A stretch of 64,000 nucleotides of DNA from an uncultured Sphingomonadaceae bacterium. Lineage in GTDB: Bacteria; Pseudomonadota; Alphaproteobacteria; Sphingomonadales; Sphingomonadaceae. The position numbers and the translations under genes were made by a program. Location of the stretch: the NCBI GenBank assembly GCA_903871605.1, contig CAIQHF010000012.1, forward strand, positions 62,001 through 126,000, in the 5' to 3' direction. Positions 36,745 to 45,334 of the stretch are shown piece after piece (within the stretch, counting starts at the first letter, position 1; each line of letters begins with the position of its first letter). A model generated the notes under the pieces. That model did no database searches. It worked only from the letters and a program-made list of their open reading frames with translations, and was not told the origin of the DNA.

Positions 36745-36881
36745 CGCGCCGCGTCGAGCGGCCGGCCCTTCCTTCCCCGGCGGAAGGACGAATGAGGGGG
36801 AACAACGCATCCGCGTCGCTCCCCACCCCAAACGTCGGCTACCCCCCCCAAGCCTCCCCTCAAGGGAGAGGGCTTGACGGC
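36745..36881. other. Intergenic remnant-repeat region
   Basis: Between the convergent LysR and cyclophilin genes. It holds C-rich and G-rich words (CGGCGGAAGGACGAATGAGG, GCCTCCCCTCAAGGGAGAGG) like the 57788-57888 and 63484-63598 repeats, but the pairing is imperfect. It may be a decayed palindrome; no gene is seen. Confidence 0.4.
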
Positions 36882-37367
36882 TCAGGCGTCGGCCTTGAGC
36901 GTCGCGGTCTTGATCTTGCCGGGGCTGCGCGGCGGCTCGCCCTTGGGCAGCGCATCGACATGCTCCATGCCCTCGATCACCTCGCCCCACACCGTATATT
37001 GGTTGTCGAGAAAGCGCGCGTCGTCGAAGCAGATGAAGAACTGGCTGTTCGCCGAGTCGGGGTTCTGCGCGCGCGCCATCGAGCAGACGCCGCGGACGTG
37101 CGGCTCCTTGCTGAACTCGGCGGCGAGGTTCGGCTTCTTCGACCCGCCCATGCCGGTGCCGTTGGGGTCGCCGCCCTGCGCCATGAAGCCAGGGATGACC
37201 CGGTGGAAGATCACGCCGTCGTAGAAGCCCTCGCTCACCAGCTCCTTGATCCGGGCGACATGGCGCGGGGCGAGATCGGGGCGCAGCTTGATCGTCACGT
37301 CGCCGCCCTTGCCCTCGCCGGCATCGAGGTTGAGGACGAGCGTGTTGTTGGTATCGGCATCCGCCAT
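36882..37367 (-). CDS. Cytosolic peptidyl-prolyl cis-trans isomerase (cyclophilin)
   Basis: A 161-residue cyclophilin that speeds proline isomerisation in folding proteins. The active-site block is clear: GVIFHRVIPGFMAQGGDPNGTG near residue 51 onward in two parts (FHRVIPGFMAQGGD, then GTGMGGS) and SMARAQNPDSANSQFFICF near residue 95. There is no signal peptide, so it is the cytosolic type. ATG 37365-37367 has a GGAGACAG box. It is divergent from mgtE with 177 bases between. Confidence 0.94.
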   Translation of the reverse strand: MADADTNNTLVLNLDAGEGKGGDVTIKLRPDLAPRHVARIKELVSEGFYDGVIFHRVIPGFMAQGGDPNGTGMGGSKKPNLAAEFSKEPHVRGVCSMARAQNPDSANSQFFICFDDARFLDNQYTVWGEVIEGMEHVDALPKGEPPRSPGKIKTATLKADA

Positions 37368-37544
37368 GGTCTGTCTCCTTCGTGACGTGTCGCCGGCTCT
37401 AGGCGGCGCGATCGGGCATCGCCAGCCCCTTTGCGGCGATGGCTGCGCCGATCTAGTGACGCTGCCCCGAGATGAAAGGGCTGACAGCCCAGGACCCCGG
37501 CGCTAAGCCCGACGCGCAAGCGAGCGCGACGCAGGAGGCGGCCC

Positions 37545-38972
37545 ATGAGCGACATCGACCTCGAGCCGCCTGCAGATGCCGATCGGCGGACCGTCGAGCG
37601 CTCCCGCGTCGAGCCCAGCCACGACGACGGCAACCGACTCACGCGCGACTTCGTCGACACGGTCGTCGATCATGTCGAGGCGGGCGAGGACGAGGCCGCG
37701 CGCGCGCTGGTGCGCCCGCTCCACCCCGCCGACATCGCCGACCTGTTCGAGCTCGCCCCGGGCGACGCGCGCGGGCCGCTCGCCGCTGCGCTCGCCGAGC
37801 TGCTCGACGGCGACGTGCTCGCCGAGATGAACGACTGGGTGCGCGACGCGGCGATGCGCGCGCTCGATCCCGGCCAGGTCGCGACGCTCGCCACCGAGCT
37901 CGATACCGACGACGCGGTCGCGATCATCGAGGACATGGACGAGAAGGATCGTCGCGCGGTGCTGCGCGCGCTCGATCCCGACGACCGCGCCGCGATCGAA
38001 GAGGCGCTCTCCTATCCCGAGGAATCCGCCGGCCGGCTGATGCAGCGCGACCTGATCGCGGTGCCCGAACATTGGCGTGTCGGCGACGTGCTCGACTATC
38101 TGCGCCGCAACGAGGACCTGACCACCGACTTCTGGGAAATCTACGTCTGCGACGCGGCGCATCATCCGATCGGCACGTGCAAGCTGAGCTGGATACTGCG
38201 CACCCCGTCCGACGTCGCGATCGCCGATGTGATGCAGCGCGAGCAGACGCTGATCCCGGTCGACATGGACCAGGAGGAGGTCGCGCTCCGCTTCCAGAAA
38301 TATGCGCTGATCTCGGCGGCGGTGATCGACCAGTCGGGGCGGCTGGTCGGCATGATCACCGTCGACGACGTCGTCCACATCATCCAGGAGGAGGCGGGCG
38401 AGGACATTCTCGCGCTGTCGGGCGCGGGCGACGGCGACATCAACGAGCCGATCCGCTTCACCGTGCGCACGCGGCTGGTGTGGCTGATAATCAATCTCGG
38501 TACCGCGATGATCGCCGCCGCCGTGGTCGGCCTGTTCGACGACGAGATCGCGCGCTACGCCGTGCTGGCGGCGCTGATGGGGATCGTCTCGGGGATGGGC
38601 GGCAATGCCGGCACGCAGACGCTCGCGGTGGTCGTGCGCGCGCTTGCCACCAATCAGCTGACCTCGTCGAACTCGCTGCGGATGATCCGGCGCGAATTCT
38701 ATATCGCCGCCGCCAACGGCATATTGCTCGGGCTGCTGATCGGGCTCGGGACGTGGATGCTCTACGGGCGCGGCGATCTCGCGCTCGTGTTCGGCGCGGC
38801 GATCCTGATCAACAATCTGATGGCGGGCTTGTCGGGCGTGCTGATCCCGATCGGTCTGGACAAGGCCAAGATCGATCCGGCGGTGTCGTCCGCCGTGTTC
38901 GTGACGATGTGCACCGACTGCATGGGCTTCTTCAGCTTCCTGGGTCTCGCGACGCTGTTCCATCTGCACTGA
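37545..38972 (+). CDS. mgtE: Magnesium transporter MgtE
   Basis: MgtE is a gated Mg(II) channel. The 475-residue protein has the N-terminal superhelical domain (LVRPLHPADIADLFELAPGD), a CBS pair (VMQREQTLIPVDMDQEEVA, then the ALISAAVIDQSGRLVGMITVDD part near residue 260), and five C-terminal membrane helices beginning near residue 310. The pore region GMGGNAGTQTLAVVVRAL near residue 349 is diagnostic. GGAGG six bases before ATG 37545 is a good ribosome binding site. No Mg-sensing leader could be identified in the 177-base upstream gap. Confidence 0.94.
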   Translation: MSDIDLEPPADADRRTVERSRVEPSHDDGNRLTRDFVDTVVDHVEAGEDEAARALVRPLHPADIADLFELAPGDARGPLAAALAELLDGDVLAEMNDWVRDAAMRALDPGQVATLATELDTDDAVAIIEDMDEKDRRAVLRALDPDDRAAIEEALSYPEESAGRLMQRDLIAVPEHWRVGDVLDYLRRNEDLTTDFWEIYVCDAAHHPIGTCKLSWILRTPSDVAIADVMQREQTLIPVDMDQEEVALRFQKYALISAAVIDQSGRLVGMITVDDVVHIIQEEAGEDILALSGAGDGDINEPIRFTVRTRLVWLIINLGTAMIAAAVVGLFDDEIARYAVLAALMGIVSGMGGNAGTQTLAVVVRALATNQLTSSNSLRMIRREFYIAAANGILLGLLIGLGTWMLYGRGDLALVFGAAILINNLMAGLSGVLIPIGLDKAKIDPAVSSAVFVTMCTDCMGFFSFLGLATLFHLH

Positions 38973-39010
38973 GCTTGCGATCGGCGCGGCCGCCGCCCAT
39001 CTGAGCGGCA

Positions 39011-39424
39011 ATGGTGGCGTTGCTCAACATGACGAAGGTGGCGGTCGGCTGCGCCGAGCTCGACACGCTACGCGCCCGGCTCGATTCGCGCGCGGAGGGC
39101 GGCGAGACGCATATCGTCACGCGCTTCCGTCCCAAGCGCGAGGCCGAGCTGATCGGCGGCTCGCTCTACTGGATCATCAAGCACCGGCTCGTCGCGCGGC
39201 AGAAGATCCTGGGTTTCGCCGACGATCCCGACGGCAAGCGCTGCCGCGTGCTGCTGTCCGCCGAGCTGGTGCCGGTGCGGGCGCATCCCAAACGCGCGCA
39301 CCAAGGCTGGCGCTATCTCGCCGGTGGCGACGCGCCTGCGGATCTGGGTGGCGAGCCATCGGACGGGATCGCCGCGCTGCCCGGTGCAATGATCGCCGAA
39401 CTCGCGGCATTGGCGCTGATCTGA
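39011..39424 (+). CDS. DUF1489 family protein
   Basis: A 137-residue protein of the DUF1489 family, found mainly in alphaproteobacteria and of unknown function. It has the family pattern LNMTKVAVGCAELDTL at the start, HIVTRFRPKREAELIGGSLYWIIK in two parts near residue 36 and RAHQGWRYLAGGDAPADL near residue 97. ATG 39011 is used; ATG 39029 is an alternative that would trim six residues. It follows mgtE on the same strand by 38 bases, so the two may be co-transcribed. Confidence 0.82.
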   Translation: MVALLNMTKVAVGCAELDTLRARLDSRAEGGETHIVTRFRPKREAELIGGSLYWIIKHRLVARQKILGFADDPDGKRCRVLLSAELVPVRAHPKRAHQGWRYLAGGDAPADLGGEPSDGIAALPGAMIAELAALALI

Positions 39425-39464
39425 GGCCGATCGACGTTCAGCCTTTGGCCTGCGCCAGGCGCGT

Positions 39465-40181
39465 TCAGTCCGTCGCCTTGTGATCGCAATGCACGTCGCC
39501 CGATCCGGTACGGCTGATCGCGCAGGCCGCGGGGCCGATGATCGAGAGATCGCCCGGCCCAGCAAGGCTGCCCTTGGCGGTGTGCCGCGCGCCGATCGAC
39601 AGATCGCCCGACCCGACGAGATTGGCGACGGCATCGTCGGCGAGAAGCTGCTCGCCCTTGAGATCGCCCGATCCGGTCAGCACCGCCTTGGCGCCGACGA
39701 CGCGACCGGCGAGCGTCATCGTGCCCGATCCGGTCGTGGTCGCGGTGAGCTGGGTCACCTGTATGCCCGAGACCGTCAGCGATCCCGATCCCGACAGCGC
39801 CAGCATCAGCGCCTCGCCCTTGACCCGGTCGATCGTGGTCGTGCCCGAGCCCGTCACCGCCGCTTGGTCGAGCGACGGCATGGTGACGTCGACGACCAGA
39901 TTGCCATGAAAGCCCATCGGCCATCCGCCCCATCCGCCGGGCAGCGGCGCGACGACCAGCACCTCCTCATGCTGCTCGACCGACAGGCGGTCGATCGCCT
40001 CCTGCGGCCCGGTCGCACGCACCGAGGCAGAGGGGCCGACATGGACATGGACATCGAAAGGCCCGGCGATGCGCAGCCGCGACACGTCGGTGACGCTGTA
40101 GCTCTTGGTCGCGGCGTGTGCAGGCGAGCAGCCGGCGAGCACGAGCAGCGTGGCGAGCGCGGTTGCGGGAATGCGGATCAT
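39465..40181 (-). CDS. Lipoprotein with DUF2807/GIN-type beta-helix
   Basis: A 238-residue exported protein. The N-terminus is a lipoprotein signal: a hydrophobic stretch ending LLVLAGC, with the lipobox cysteine near residue 19. The rest is a run of short strands with recurring TGSGT, SGSGS, GSGDL and GPGDLS turns, the pattern of the putative auto-transporter adhesin head (DUF2807, GIN) domain, which forms a beta-helix. Such proteins sit at the cell surface but have no known activity. ATG 40179-40181 starts the signal. It lies 23 bases after a similar 238-residue gene. Confidence 0.82.
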   Translation of the reverse strand: MIRIPATALATLLVLAGCSPAHAATKSYSVTDVSRLRIAGPFDVHVHVGPSASVRATGPQEAIDRLSVEQHEEVLVVAPLPGGWGGWPMGFHGNLVVDVTMPSLDQAAVTGSGTTTIDRVKGEALMLALSGSGSLTVSGIQVTQLTATTTGSGTMTLAGRVVGAKAVLTGSGDLKGEQLLADDAVANLVGSGDLSIGARHTAKGSLAGPGDLSIIGPAACAISRTGSGDVHCDHKATD

Positions 40182-40204
40182 GGCGGTCTCCGGACGCGAA
40201 GCGA

Positions 40205-40921
40205 TCAGCCGCAATCGATGCTGCCGATGCCGCTCTTGTGGGTGGTGCAGACGGGGTGGCCGCCGATCGTGATGTGGCCGACGCCCGACAGCGATGCGTC
40301 GGCGGGGCCGTCGATCCGCGCGCGGACATGGCCGGTGCCCGACATGGCGACGTGGCCGGACCGCGCGGCGAGTGCGCTGGCGTCGATCGAGCCGACGCCG
40401 GACGCCTCCGCGACGAGATCGCCGGTGCGGCCCGCGACGACGATCTCGCCGGCGCCGCTCATCGACAGGATCGTCCGCTCGGCGTCGATCGTCGCGACCT
40501 TGATCGAACCCGCACCGCTGACGTTGGCGCCGAATGCCGGGCCGCTTCCCTGGTCGAGCGCGATCGATCCGGCGCCGCCGATCGCCACGCTGGTCGCGCG
40601 CGGCATGGTGATGCTGATGTCGAGGTGGTGGGCGTTGTGGACCGATCTTCCCCCGCTCCAGCCCAGCACGAGCACGCCCCGGCGGACGTCTGCGGTCAGC
40701 CGATCGACGAGCTGCGGGTCGCCTTCGGCATGGACCGAGAAGTTGGATCCCGTATGGATTGCAACTTTGGCTGCGGCGCGCAGATCGACCTGGCTGAAGT
40801 CGCGCGCGGGAAAGTCGCGCGCCGCAGCGGGCGCCGCGGGCGCTGCGGTGGCGACGAGCGCGACGACGGCTGCGGCTGCGGCTGCGGCTGCGGCTGCGGC
40901 GGGGACAAGCAGGCTACGCAT
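40205..40921 (-). CDS. Exported DUF2807/GIN-type protein, tandem relative of the next gene
   Basis: Also 238 residues. The signal peptide contains a run of eleven alanines (residues 8-19) followed by VVALVATAAPAAPAAA, and there is no lipobox cysteine, so the mature protein is likely periplasmic or released. The mature part has repeated GGAGSI, SGAGSI, SGAGEI, SGVGSI, SGTGHV and SGVGHI turns, the same beta-helix type as its neighbour. Two cysteines (CTTHK and the C-terminal SIDCG) could form a disulfide. ATG 40919-40921 starts the signal peptide; the frame before it crosses the promoter region. Confidence 0.82.
   Translation of the reverse strand: MRSLLVPAAAAAAAAAAAVVALVATAAPAAPAAARDFPARDFSQVDLRAAAKVAIHTGSNFSVHAEGDPQLVDRLTADVRRGVLVLGWSGGRSVHNAHHLDISITMPRATSVAIGGAGSIALDQGSGPAFGANVSGAGSIKVATIDAERTILSMSGAGEIVVAGRTGDLVAEASGVGSIDASALAARSGHVAMSGTGHVRARIDGPADASLSGVGHITIGGHPVCTTHKSGIGSIDCG
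40868..40900 (-). repeat. Hexanucleotide tandem repeat in a signal peptide
   Basis: GGCTGC is repeated five times in tandem and followed by GGC. On the coding (minus) strand it encodes alternating alanine codons GCC and GCA in the signal peptide of the DUF2807-like protein. Since the unit is six bases, changes in copy number would alter the length of the hydrophobic run without shifting the frame. Confidence 0.85.
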
Positions 40922-41088
40922 CGGACACCTTTCGACTGTGTTGCTTACACAATACAGCATGGCCTGGGGCGTGCAAGAGGGTGCGGGAGTCGCGGAGCCC
41001 AATCGGTTGCCGGCATCCCGCCGAACGCCGGTTTCATCGATGCCGCTGCCGCCGGTCGGGATCCGGGCCTATTCCAATACGAGGATGC

Positions 41089-41112
41089 AAAAAGGGGCAC
41101 GGTGACCGTGCC
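41089..41112 (-). terminator. Intrinsic terminator after carD
   Basis: On the minus strand, GGCACGG, loop TCA, CCGTGCC form a perfect seven-pair stem, followed by CC and five T residues. It lies about 40 bases after the carD stop and separates carD from the DUF2807-like genes. Confidence 0.8.
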
Positions 41113-41152
41113 ACCGCGCCCCTCCGCATCGCCGACCGAGACCGGCATCAAG

Positions 41153-41671
41153 TTATTTCGCGTGCAGCACCGCATGCTCGCGCAGGATATCGAGGATCTT
41201 CTCCTGCGCCTTGGGCTCGTCGGTCTGCTCCATTGCGGCAAGCTCGCGCGCGAGCCGGCTGGTCGCCGCCTCGAAGATCTGCCGCTCGGAATAGCTCTGC
41301 TCGGGCTGATCGTCGGCGCGGAACAGGTCGCGCACCACCTCGGCGATCGACACGAGGTCGCCCGAGTTGATCTTGGCCTCATATTCCTGCGCGCGCCTGG
41401 ACCACATGGTGCGCTTGACCTTGGGCTTGCCTTTGAGCGTGGTGAGCGCCTCGTCGAGCGTCACCGACGAGGACAGCTTGCGCATCCCGACCGATTCGGC
41501 CTTGTTGGTGGGCACGCGGAGCGTCATCCGCTCCTTCTCGAAGCGCAGCACATAGAGTTCGAGCTTGAGACCCGCGATCTCCTGGCTTTGCAGCTCGATC
41601 ACGCGGCCCACGCCATGCTTGGGATAGACGACATAGTCGCCGACGTCGAAGCTCAGCGCCTTCGCAGCCAT
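41153..41671 (-). CDS. carD: CarD-family transcription factor
   Basis: CarD binds RNA polymerase beta and stabilises open complexes, notably at rRNA promoters. The 172-residue protein has the N-terminal RNAP-interaction domain (FDVGDYVVYPKHGVGRVIEL near residue 8) and a helical C-terminal DNA-binding domain with WSRRAQEYEAKINSGD and AEVVRDLFRADDQPEQSYSE. ATG 41669-41671 is preceded by AAAGG at good spacing. It lies downstream of fdxA with a 227-base gap that contains a long hairpin, so it probably has its own promoter or leader control. Confidence 0.94.
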   Translation of the reverse strand: MAAKALSFDVGDYVVYPKHGVGRVIELQSQEIAGLKLELYVLRFEKERMTLRVPTNKAESVGMRKLSSSVTLDEALTTLKGKPKVKRTMWSRRAQEYEAKINSGDLVSIAEVVRDLFRADDQPEQSYSERQIFEAATSRLARELAAMEQTDEPKAQEKILDILREHAVLHAK

Positions 41672-41773
41672 AAGATACCTTTCCGGAATGTCCGGTCCTC
41701 GCATCCCGCGCGGTCGACATCAGCTGTTACGCTACGCTGCCGCCGGCAATCCGATGACCACCCACTAGAATGA

Positions 41774-41814
41774 GGGGGCGGACTTGCGATCACACAGGAT
41801 CGCGAGCCGCCCCC
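41774..41814. other. Long hairpin in the fdxA-carD gap
   Basis: GGGGGCGG (41774-41781) pairs with CCGCCCCC (41807-41814), and GCGATC (41787-41792) pairs with GATCGC (41798-41803), leaving a small internal loop. Neither strand has a T-run after it, so it is not a standard intrinsic terminator. In the minus-strand transcript it would sit about 100 bases before the carD start. Confidence 0.6.
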
Positions 41815-41898
41815 GACAGGCAGCTTGTAACATAGTTTTCGCAGCAAGGGTAGCGTTGCGGACCGCTCGGCCGAAAAGCCCGGTCGCTCGCCCGGCGG

Positions 41899-42237
41899 TC
41901 AGTCGCCCTGGCCCGGGTCGGCGGAGAAATATTTGTCGAACTTGCCCTCTTCGCCCTTGTGCTCGTCGGCGTCGGCAGGGGCCTCGCGCTTGCGCGTGAT
42001 ATTGGGCCACTGCGCCGAGAAGCTGCTGTTGAGCTCCTGCCATTTCTCGAGGCCGCCCTCGGTGTCGGGCAGGATCGCCTCGGCGGGGCATTCGGGCTCG
42101 CACACGCCGCAGTCGATGCACTCGTTGGGATTGATGACGAGCATGTTCTCGCCCTCGTAGAAGCAGTCGACCGGACACACCTCGACGCAGTCCATATACT
42201 TGCAGCGGATGCAGGCATCGGTGACGACGTAGGTCAT
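41899..42237 (-). CDS. fdxA: Ferredoxin FdxA, 7Fe type
   Basis: A 112-residue ferredoxin. The cysteines appear as [18 protein letters not shown] and [12 protein letters not shown], the pattern of 3Fe-4S plus 4Fe-4S ferredoxins of the FdxA type. A charged C-terminal extension (residues 60-112) is typical of the proteobacterial group. Its redox partner is unknown. It is the third gene in a minus-strand run after the helicase and S4 genes, with 84 bases to the S4 gene. Confidence 0.95.
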   Translation of the reverse strand: MTYVVTDACIRCKYMDCVEVCPVDCFYEGENMLVINPNECIDCGVCEPECPAEAILPDTEGGLEKWQELNSSFSAQWPNITRKREAPADADEHKGEEGKFDKYFSADPGQGD

Positions 42238-42321
42238 GGTGGCGGGTCTCTCAAGGGCGTGACGAGGCCCTGCTAGTCGGGCCCGGGGAGTGCGTCAACC
42301 GCCCGCCAAAGTCGCGTGCCA

Positions 42322-42585
42322 TCACACCAGATCGGTGTAGCAGCTCTGCGCCTCCGGGGCGGGGCCGCGCCGCCCGGGCAACGCCTCGACGCGGACCACG
42401 CGAACCTGCCCGGAGACGGGCAGGCCAAGCACCGAGCCGACGCGGACCTGCGCGGAGGGTTTGCGGATGGCGCGGCCATCGAGCCGGATATGACCCTCGC
42501 CGACCAGCGCCTGGGCGATGCTTCGGCTCCGGGCGAAGCGGGCGAAGCAGAGGAATTGGTCGATCCGGATCGTGCTGTCAGCCAT
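42322..42585 (-). CDS. S4-domain RNA-binding protein (Hsp15-like)
   Basis: An 87-residue protein with an S4 domain: IRIDQFLCFARFARSRSIAQALVGEGHIRLDG in consecutive parts, then KPSAQVRVGSVLGL. Hsp15-type S4 proteins bind stalled 50S subunits; other small S4 proteins bind other RNAs. ATG 42583-42585 overlaps the helicase stop by eight bases, so the two are coupled, which may hint at a shared RNA-related role. Confidence 0.88.
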   Translation of the reverse strand: MADSTIRIDQFLCFARFARSRSIAQALVGEGHIRLDGRAIRKPSAQVRVGSVLGLPVSGQVRVVRVEALPGRRGPAPEAQSCYTDLV

Positions 42586-45148
42586 GCGCACCTTGTTTCT
42601 GGGGGGGCGGAATCTGCGGGGGAAGCAGTCTGGCAAGCGCGCCGAAGGCATTGCCGGGACGCGCGCGGGGCGCATCGACGCGATCGGGCCGGCGGCCGCG
42701 CCACAGCCATGCGGTCGCGATGCCGTCGCCGTCGGCCGGGCGGCGATGCAGCGCGAAGCCGAGCGCGCGCATCAGCCGCGCGACCGAATCGGGCTTGAGG
42801 CCCAGCGAGGTCGACAGCGACGGGTCGGGCACGAACGGACGATGCCCCTCGCGTGCGTCGTGCGCCTGGCGGGCCAGCCGCTCGACCAGATCGACGCGCA
42901 GCAATTGGTCGCCGAGCTCGCGGAACCCTGCGCGCTTGGCCACCGCACGGAGCAGCGCGTCGGGGCGATCGATCATCGCGGCGCCGGGCACGGGCAGCGG
43001 CGGCATCGCATTGCCATGCCGCGCCGCGAGCAGCGCGAGCCGCCAGCGCATCGCCTCGGGCTTGAGCAGCGCGGTGACGAACAGGTCGAGCGTGCCGATC
43101 TTGAGCCCGAGCTGGGCCGCGGCGCGGCGCTGCTCGCGCGACAGCACCGGCAGAGCGGCGGTGACCGCCTCGCGCGGTACGATGCCGCCGGCTTCGGAGA
43201 CGGGCGCGAGCAGCCCGCGCAGCACCGGCGCCGTCGCGGTATCGCGTGCGGCCGTAGCGATCGCGGCGAGCGGCGCGAGATGCCGTGCGATCGCGCTGCG
43301 CAGCCACGCCTCGCAGCGGGCGGTGACGCGCGCACGATCCTCCGCCGAAAGCGGATCGAGCGTGCGGTGGAGCAAGAGCCGCGGCTCGGTGAGCGTGCGG
43401 CCCTTGGACAGCCGTGCCACCACGTCGCCGCGCCAGAAGATCGCGACGGGCCGCCCGATGTCGGTCGCCAGCGTGAATGCCGCGTCGGGATCGGCGACGA
43501 GGGCTGCGGCCCTGCGCGCGAGCTCGACGCCCAGCCGCCGTTCCGCCGCCGCCATCAACCGCTTCATGTCGGCGTGGCGCGCGGCGACGTCGGCGACGAA
43601 GCGGAAGCCGGTCAGATGCCCGATCGGCTCGTCGGCGACGCTGACCAGCCCGTCGGCGGCGATCGTCACCGGCAGCATCTCGGCGCCGCGCTTGTCGAGG
43701 TCGCGCAGCAGCACCGACGTGCGACGGTCGACAAAGCGCTGCGTGAGCCGTTCGTGCAGTGCGTCGGACAGCTTCTCCTCGAGCAGCCGCGTGCGCTCGG
43801 CCCAATGCTGCGGCTCGGCAAGCCAGTCGGCGCGATGCGCGATATAGGCCCAGGTGCGCACCGCGGCGATCCGCCCCGCGATCGTCTCTACGTCGCCCTG
43901 CACCGTATCGAGCCGCTGCAGCTCGTCGGCGAACCACGGCGCGGGGATGCGGCGATCGCCTTCGCTCAAATGGCGGAAGATGCGACCGACGAGGCGGCTG
44001 TGCATCTCGGCGCCGGTCTTGCGGAAGTCGGGTAGGCCGCACGCCCCCCACAGGCGCGTCGTCATCGCCTCGCCGCGGGCGCGGCCATAAATGTCGGGTT
44101 CGGCGGCGAGGCGCTTGAGCACGGCGAGATCGATCGCCTCGGGCGCGGCGCGCAGCCCGGGCAGCGTCGGCTTGGCCTCGAGGCTGGCGATCAGCCGCTC
44201 GGCATTGCCGAAGTCCGGCGTGCCGCAACGCCAGTAGAGATGATCGAGCGGGGCGAAATGATGCCCCTCGATCGCCATCACCTCCTCGCCGTCGAGCGTC
44301 GCATTGGCGCCTTCGGAGCCGAGCGTGCCGAACGTCCCGTCGCGCTGATGTCGTCCGGCACGACCGGCGATCTGCGCCATTTCGGGTACGGTCAGCCGGC
44401 GCGACCGCTTGCCGTCGAACTTGCGCAGGCTCGCGAAGGCGACGTGCGCGACGTCCATGTTGAGGCCCATGCCGATCGCGTCGGTCGCAACCAGATAATC
44501 CACCTCGCCGGCCTGGTACATCTGCACCTGCGCGTTGCGCGTGCGCGGCGACAAGGCGCCCATCACCACCGCCGCCCCGCCGCGCAGCCGGCGCAGCATC
44601 TCGGCGACCGCATAGACCTCCTCGGCCGAGAAGGCGACGACCACCGAGCGCTTGGGCAGTCGCGACAGCTTCTTCGGGCCGGCATAGGAGAGCGTCGAGA
44701 AGCGCGGCCGGCCGATGATCTCGGCGTCTGGTACGAGCGCGCGCAGCATCGGACGCAGCGTCTCCGAGCCGAGGATCAGCGTCTCCTCGCGGCCGCGCGC
44801 GCGCAGCAGCCGGTCGGTGAAGACATGGCCGCGTTCGGGGTCGGCGGCGAGCTGCGCCTCGTCGAGCGCGACGAAGGCGAAGTCGCGGTCGGTCGGCATG
44901 CTCTCGGTGGTGCAAAGATAATAGCGCGCATGCGGCGGCAGGATCTTCTCCTCGCCGGTGAGCAGCGCGACCTGCGCCGCACCCTTGATCGCGACGACGC
45001 GGTCATAGACCTCGCGCGCGAGCAGGCGGAGGGGAAAGGCCATGAGCCCGGAAGAGTGTGCGCACATCCGCTCGATGGCATAGTGGGTCTTGCCCGTGTT
45101 CGTGGGCCCCAGCACGGCGACGAGCCGATCCGTGATCACGCTGCGCAT
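42578..45148 (-). CDS. SUV3-like DExH helicase
   Basis: An 856-residue helicase similar in layout to mitochondrial SUV3 RNA helicase. Motif I is GPTNTGKTHYAIERM near residue 15, motif II is the variant ALDEAQLA near residue 95, and motif VI appears as QIAGRAGRHQRDG near residue 268. The C-terminal 450 residues are an extension common in alphaproteobacteria. SUV3 proteins unwind RNA, but bacterial members are little studied. ATG 45146-45148 is used; GTG 45173-45175 is an alternative and neither has a clear ribosome binding site. It heads the run helicase-S4-fdxA. Confidence 0.88.
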   Translation of the reverse strand: MRSVITDRLVAVLGPTNTGKTHYAIERMCAHSSGLMAFPLRLLAREVYDRVVAIKGAAQVALLTGEEKILPPHARYYLCTTESMPTDRDFAFVALDEAQLAADPERGHVFTDRLLRARGREETLILGSETLRPMLRALVPDAEIIGRPRFSTLSYAGPKKLSRLPKRSVVVAFSAEEVYAVAEMLRRLRGGAAVVMGALSPRTRNAQVQMYQAGEVDYLVATDAIGMGLNMDVAHVAFASLRKFDGKRSRRLTVPEMAQIAGRAGRHQRDGTFGTLGSEGANATLDGEEVMAIEGHHFAPLDHLYWRCGTPDFGNAERLIASLEAKPTLPGLRAAPEAIDLAVLKRLAAEPDIYGRARGEAMTTRLWGACGLPDFRKTGAEMHSRLVGRIFRHLSEGDRRIPAPWFADELQRLDTVQGDVETIAGRIAAVRTWAYIAHRADWLAEPQHWAERTRLLEEKLSDALHERLTQRFVDRRTSVLLRDLDKRGAEMLPVTIAADGLVSVADEPIGHLTGFRFVADVAARHADMKRLMAAAERRLGVELARRAAALVADPDAAFTLATDIGRPVAIFWRGDVVARLSKGRTLTEPRLLLHRTLDPLSAEDRARVTARCEAWLRSAIARHLAPLAAIATAARDTATAPVLRGLLAPVSEAGGIVPREAVTAALPVLSREQRRAAAQLGLKIGTLDLFVTALLKPEAMRWRLALLAARHGNAMPPLPVPGAAMIDRPDALLRAVAKRAGFRELGDQLLRVDLVERLARQAHDAREGHRPFVPDPSLSTSLGLKPDSVARLMRALGFALHRRPADGDGIATAWLWRGRRPDRVDAPRARPGNAFGALARLLPPQIPPPQKQGAHG

Positions 45149-45334
45149 CTGGAGCGAAGGTGGGGTTTTCGTCACGCGAACGCAAGCGCGACGCGCCTGC
45201 CGCGGACTCGGCTCGTCGCGATTGGAGAATCGTTGGGCGCAGCCGTAACGAACGCGGTTAGGCGGACCTTAACCTGCTTGCCGCACAATCGCCGCGCGTC
45301 GTGGCTCACGGCGTTCGCCACAAGGGCATGGCAG

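Noticed and set aside
37368-37544. Possible metal-sensing riboswitch before mgtE
   Set aside because: GGGCTGACAGCCC can form a small hairpin, but I could not fit the M-box, yybP-ykoY or other known consensus, so nothing is claimed.
41899-42237. Hypothetical long open frames opposite fdxA and carD
   Set aside because: They are shadows of the ferredoxin and CarD genes, both of which have clear cysteine or domain signatures.
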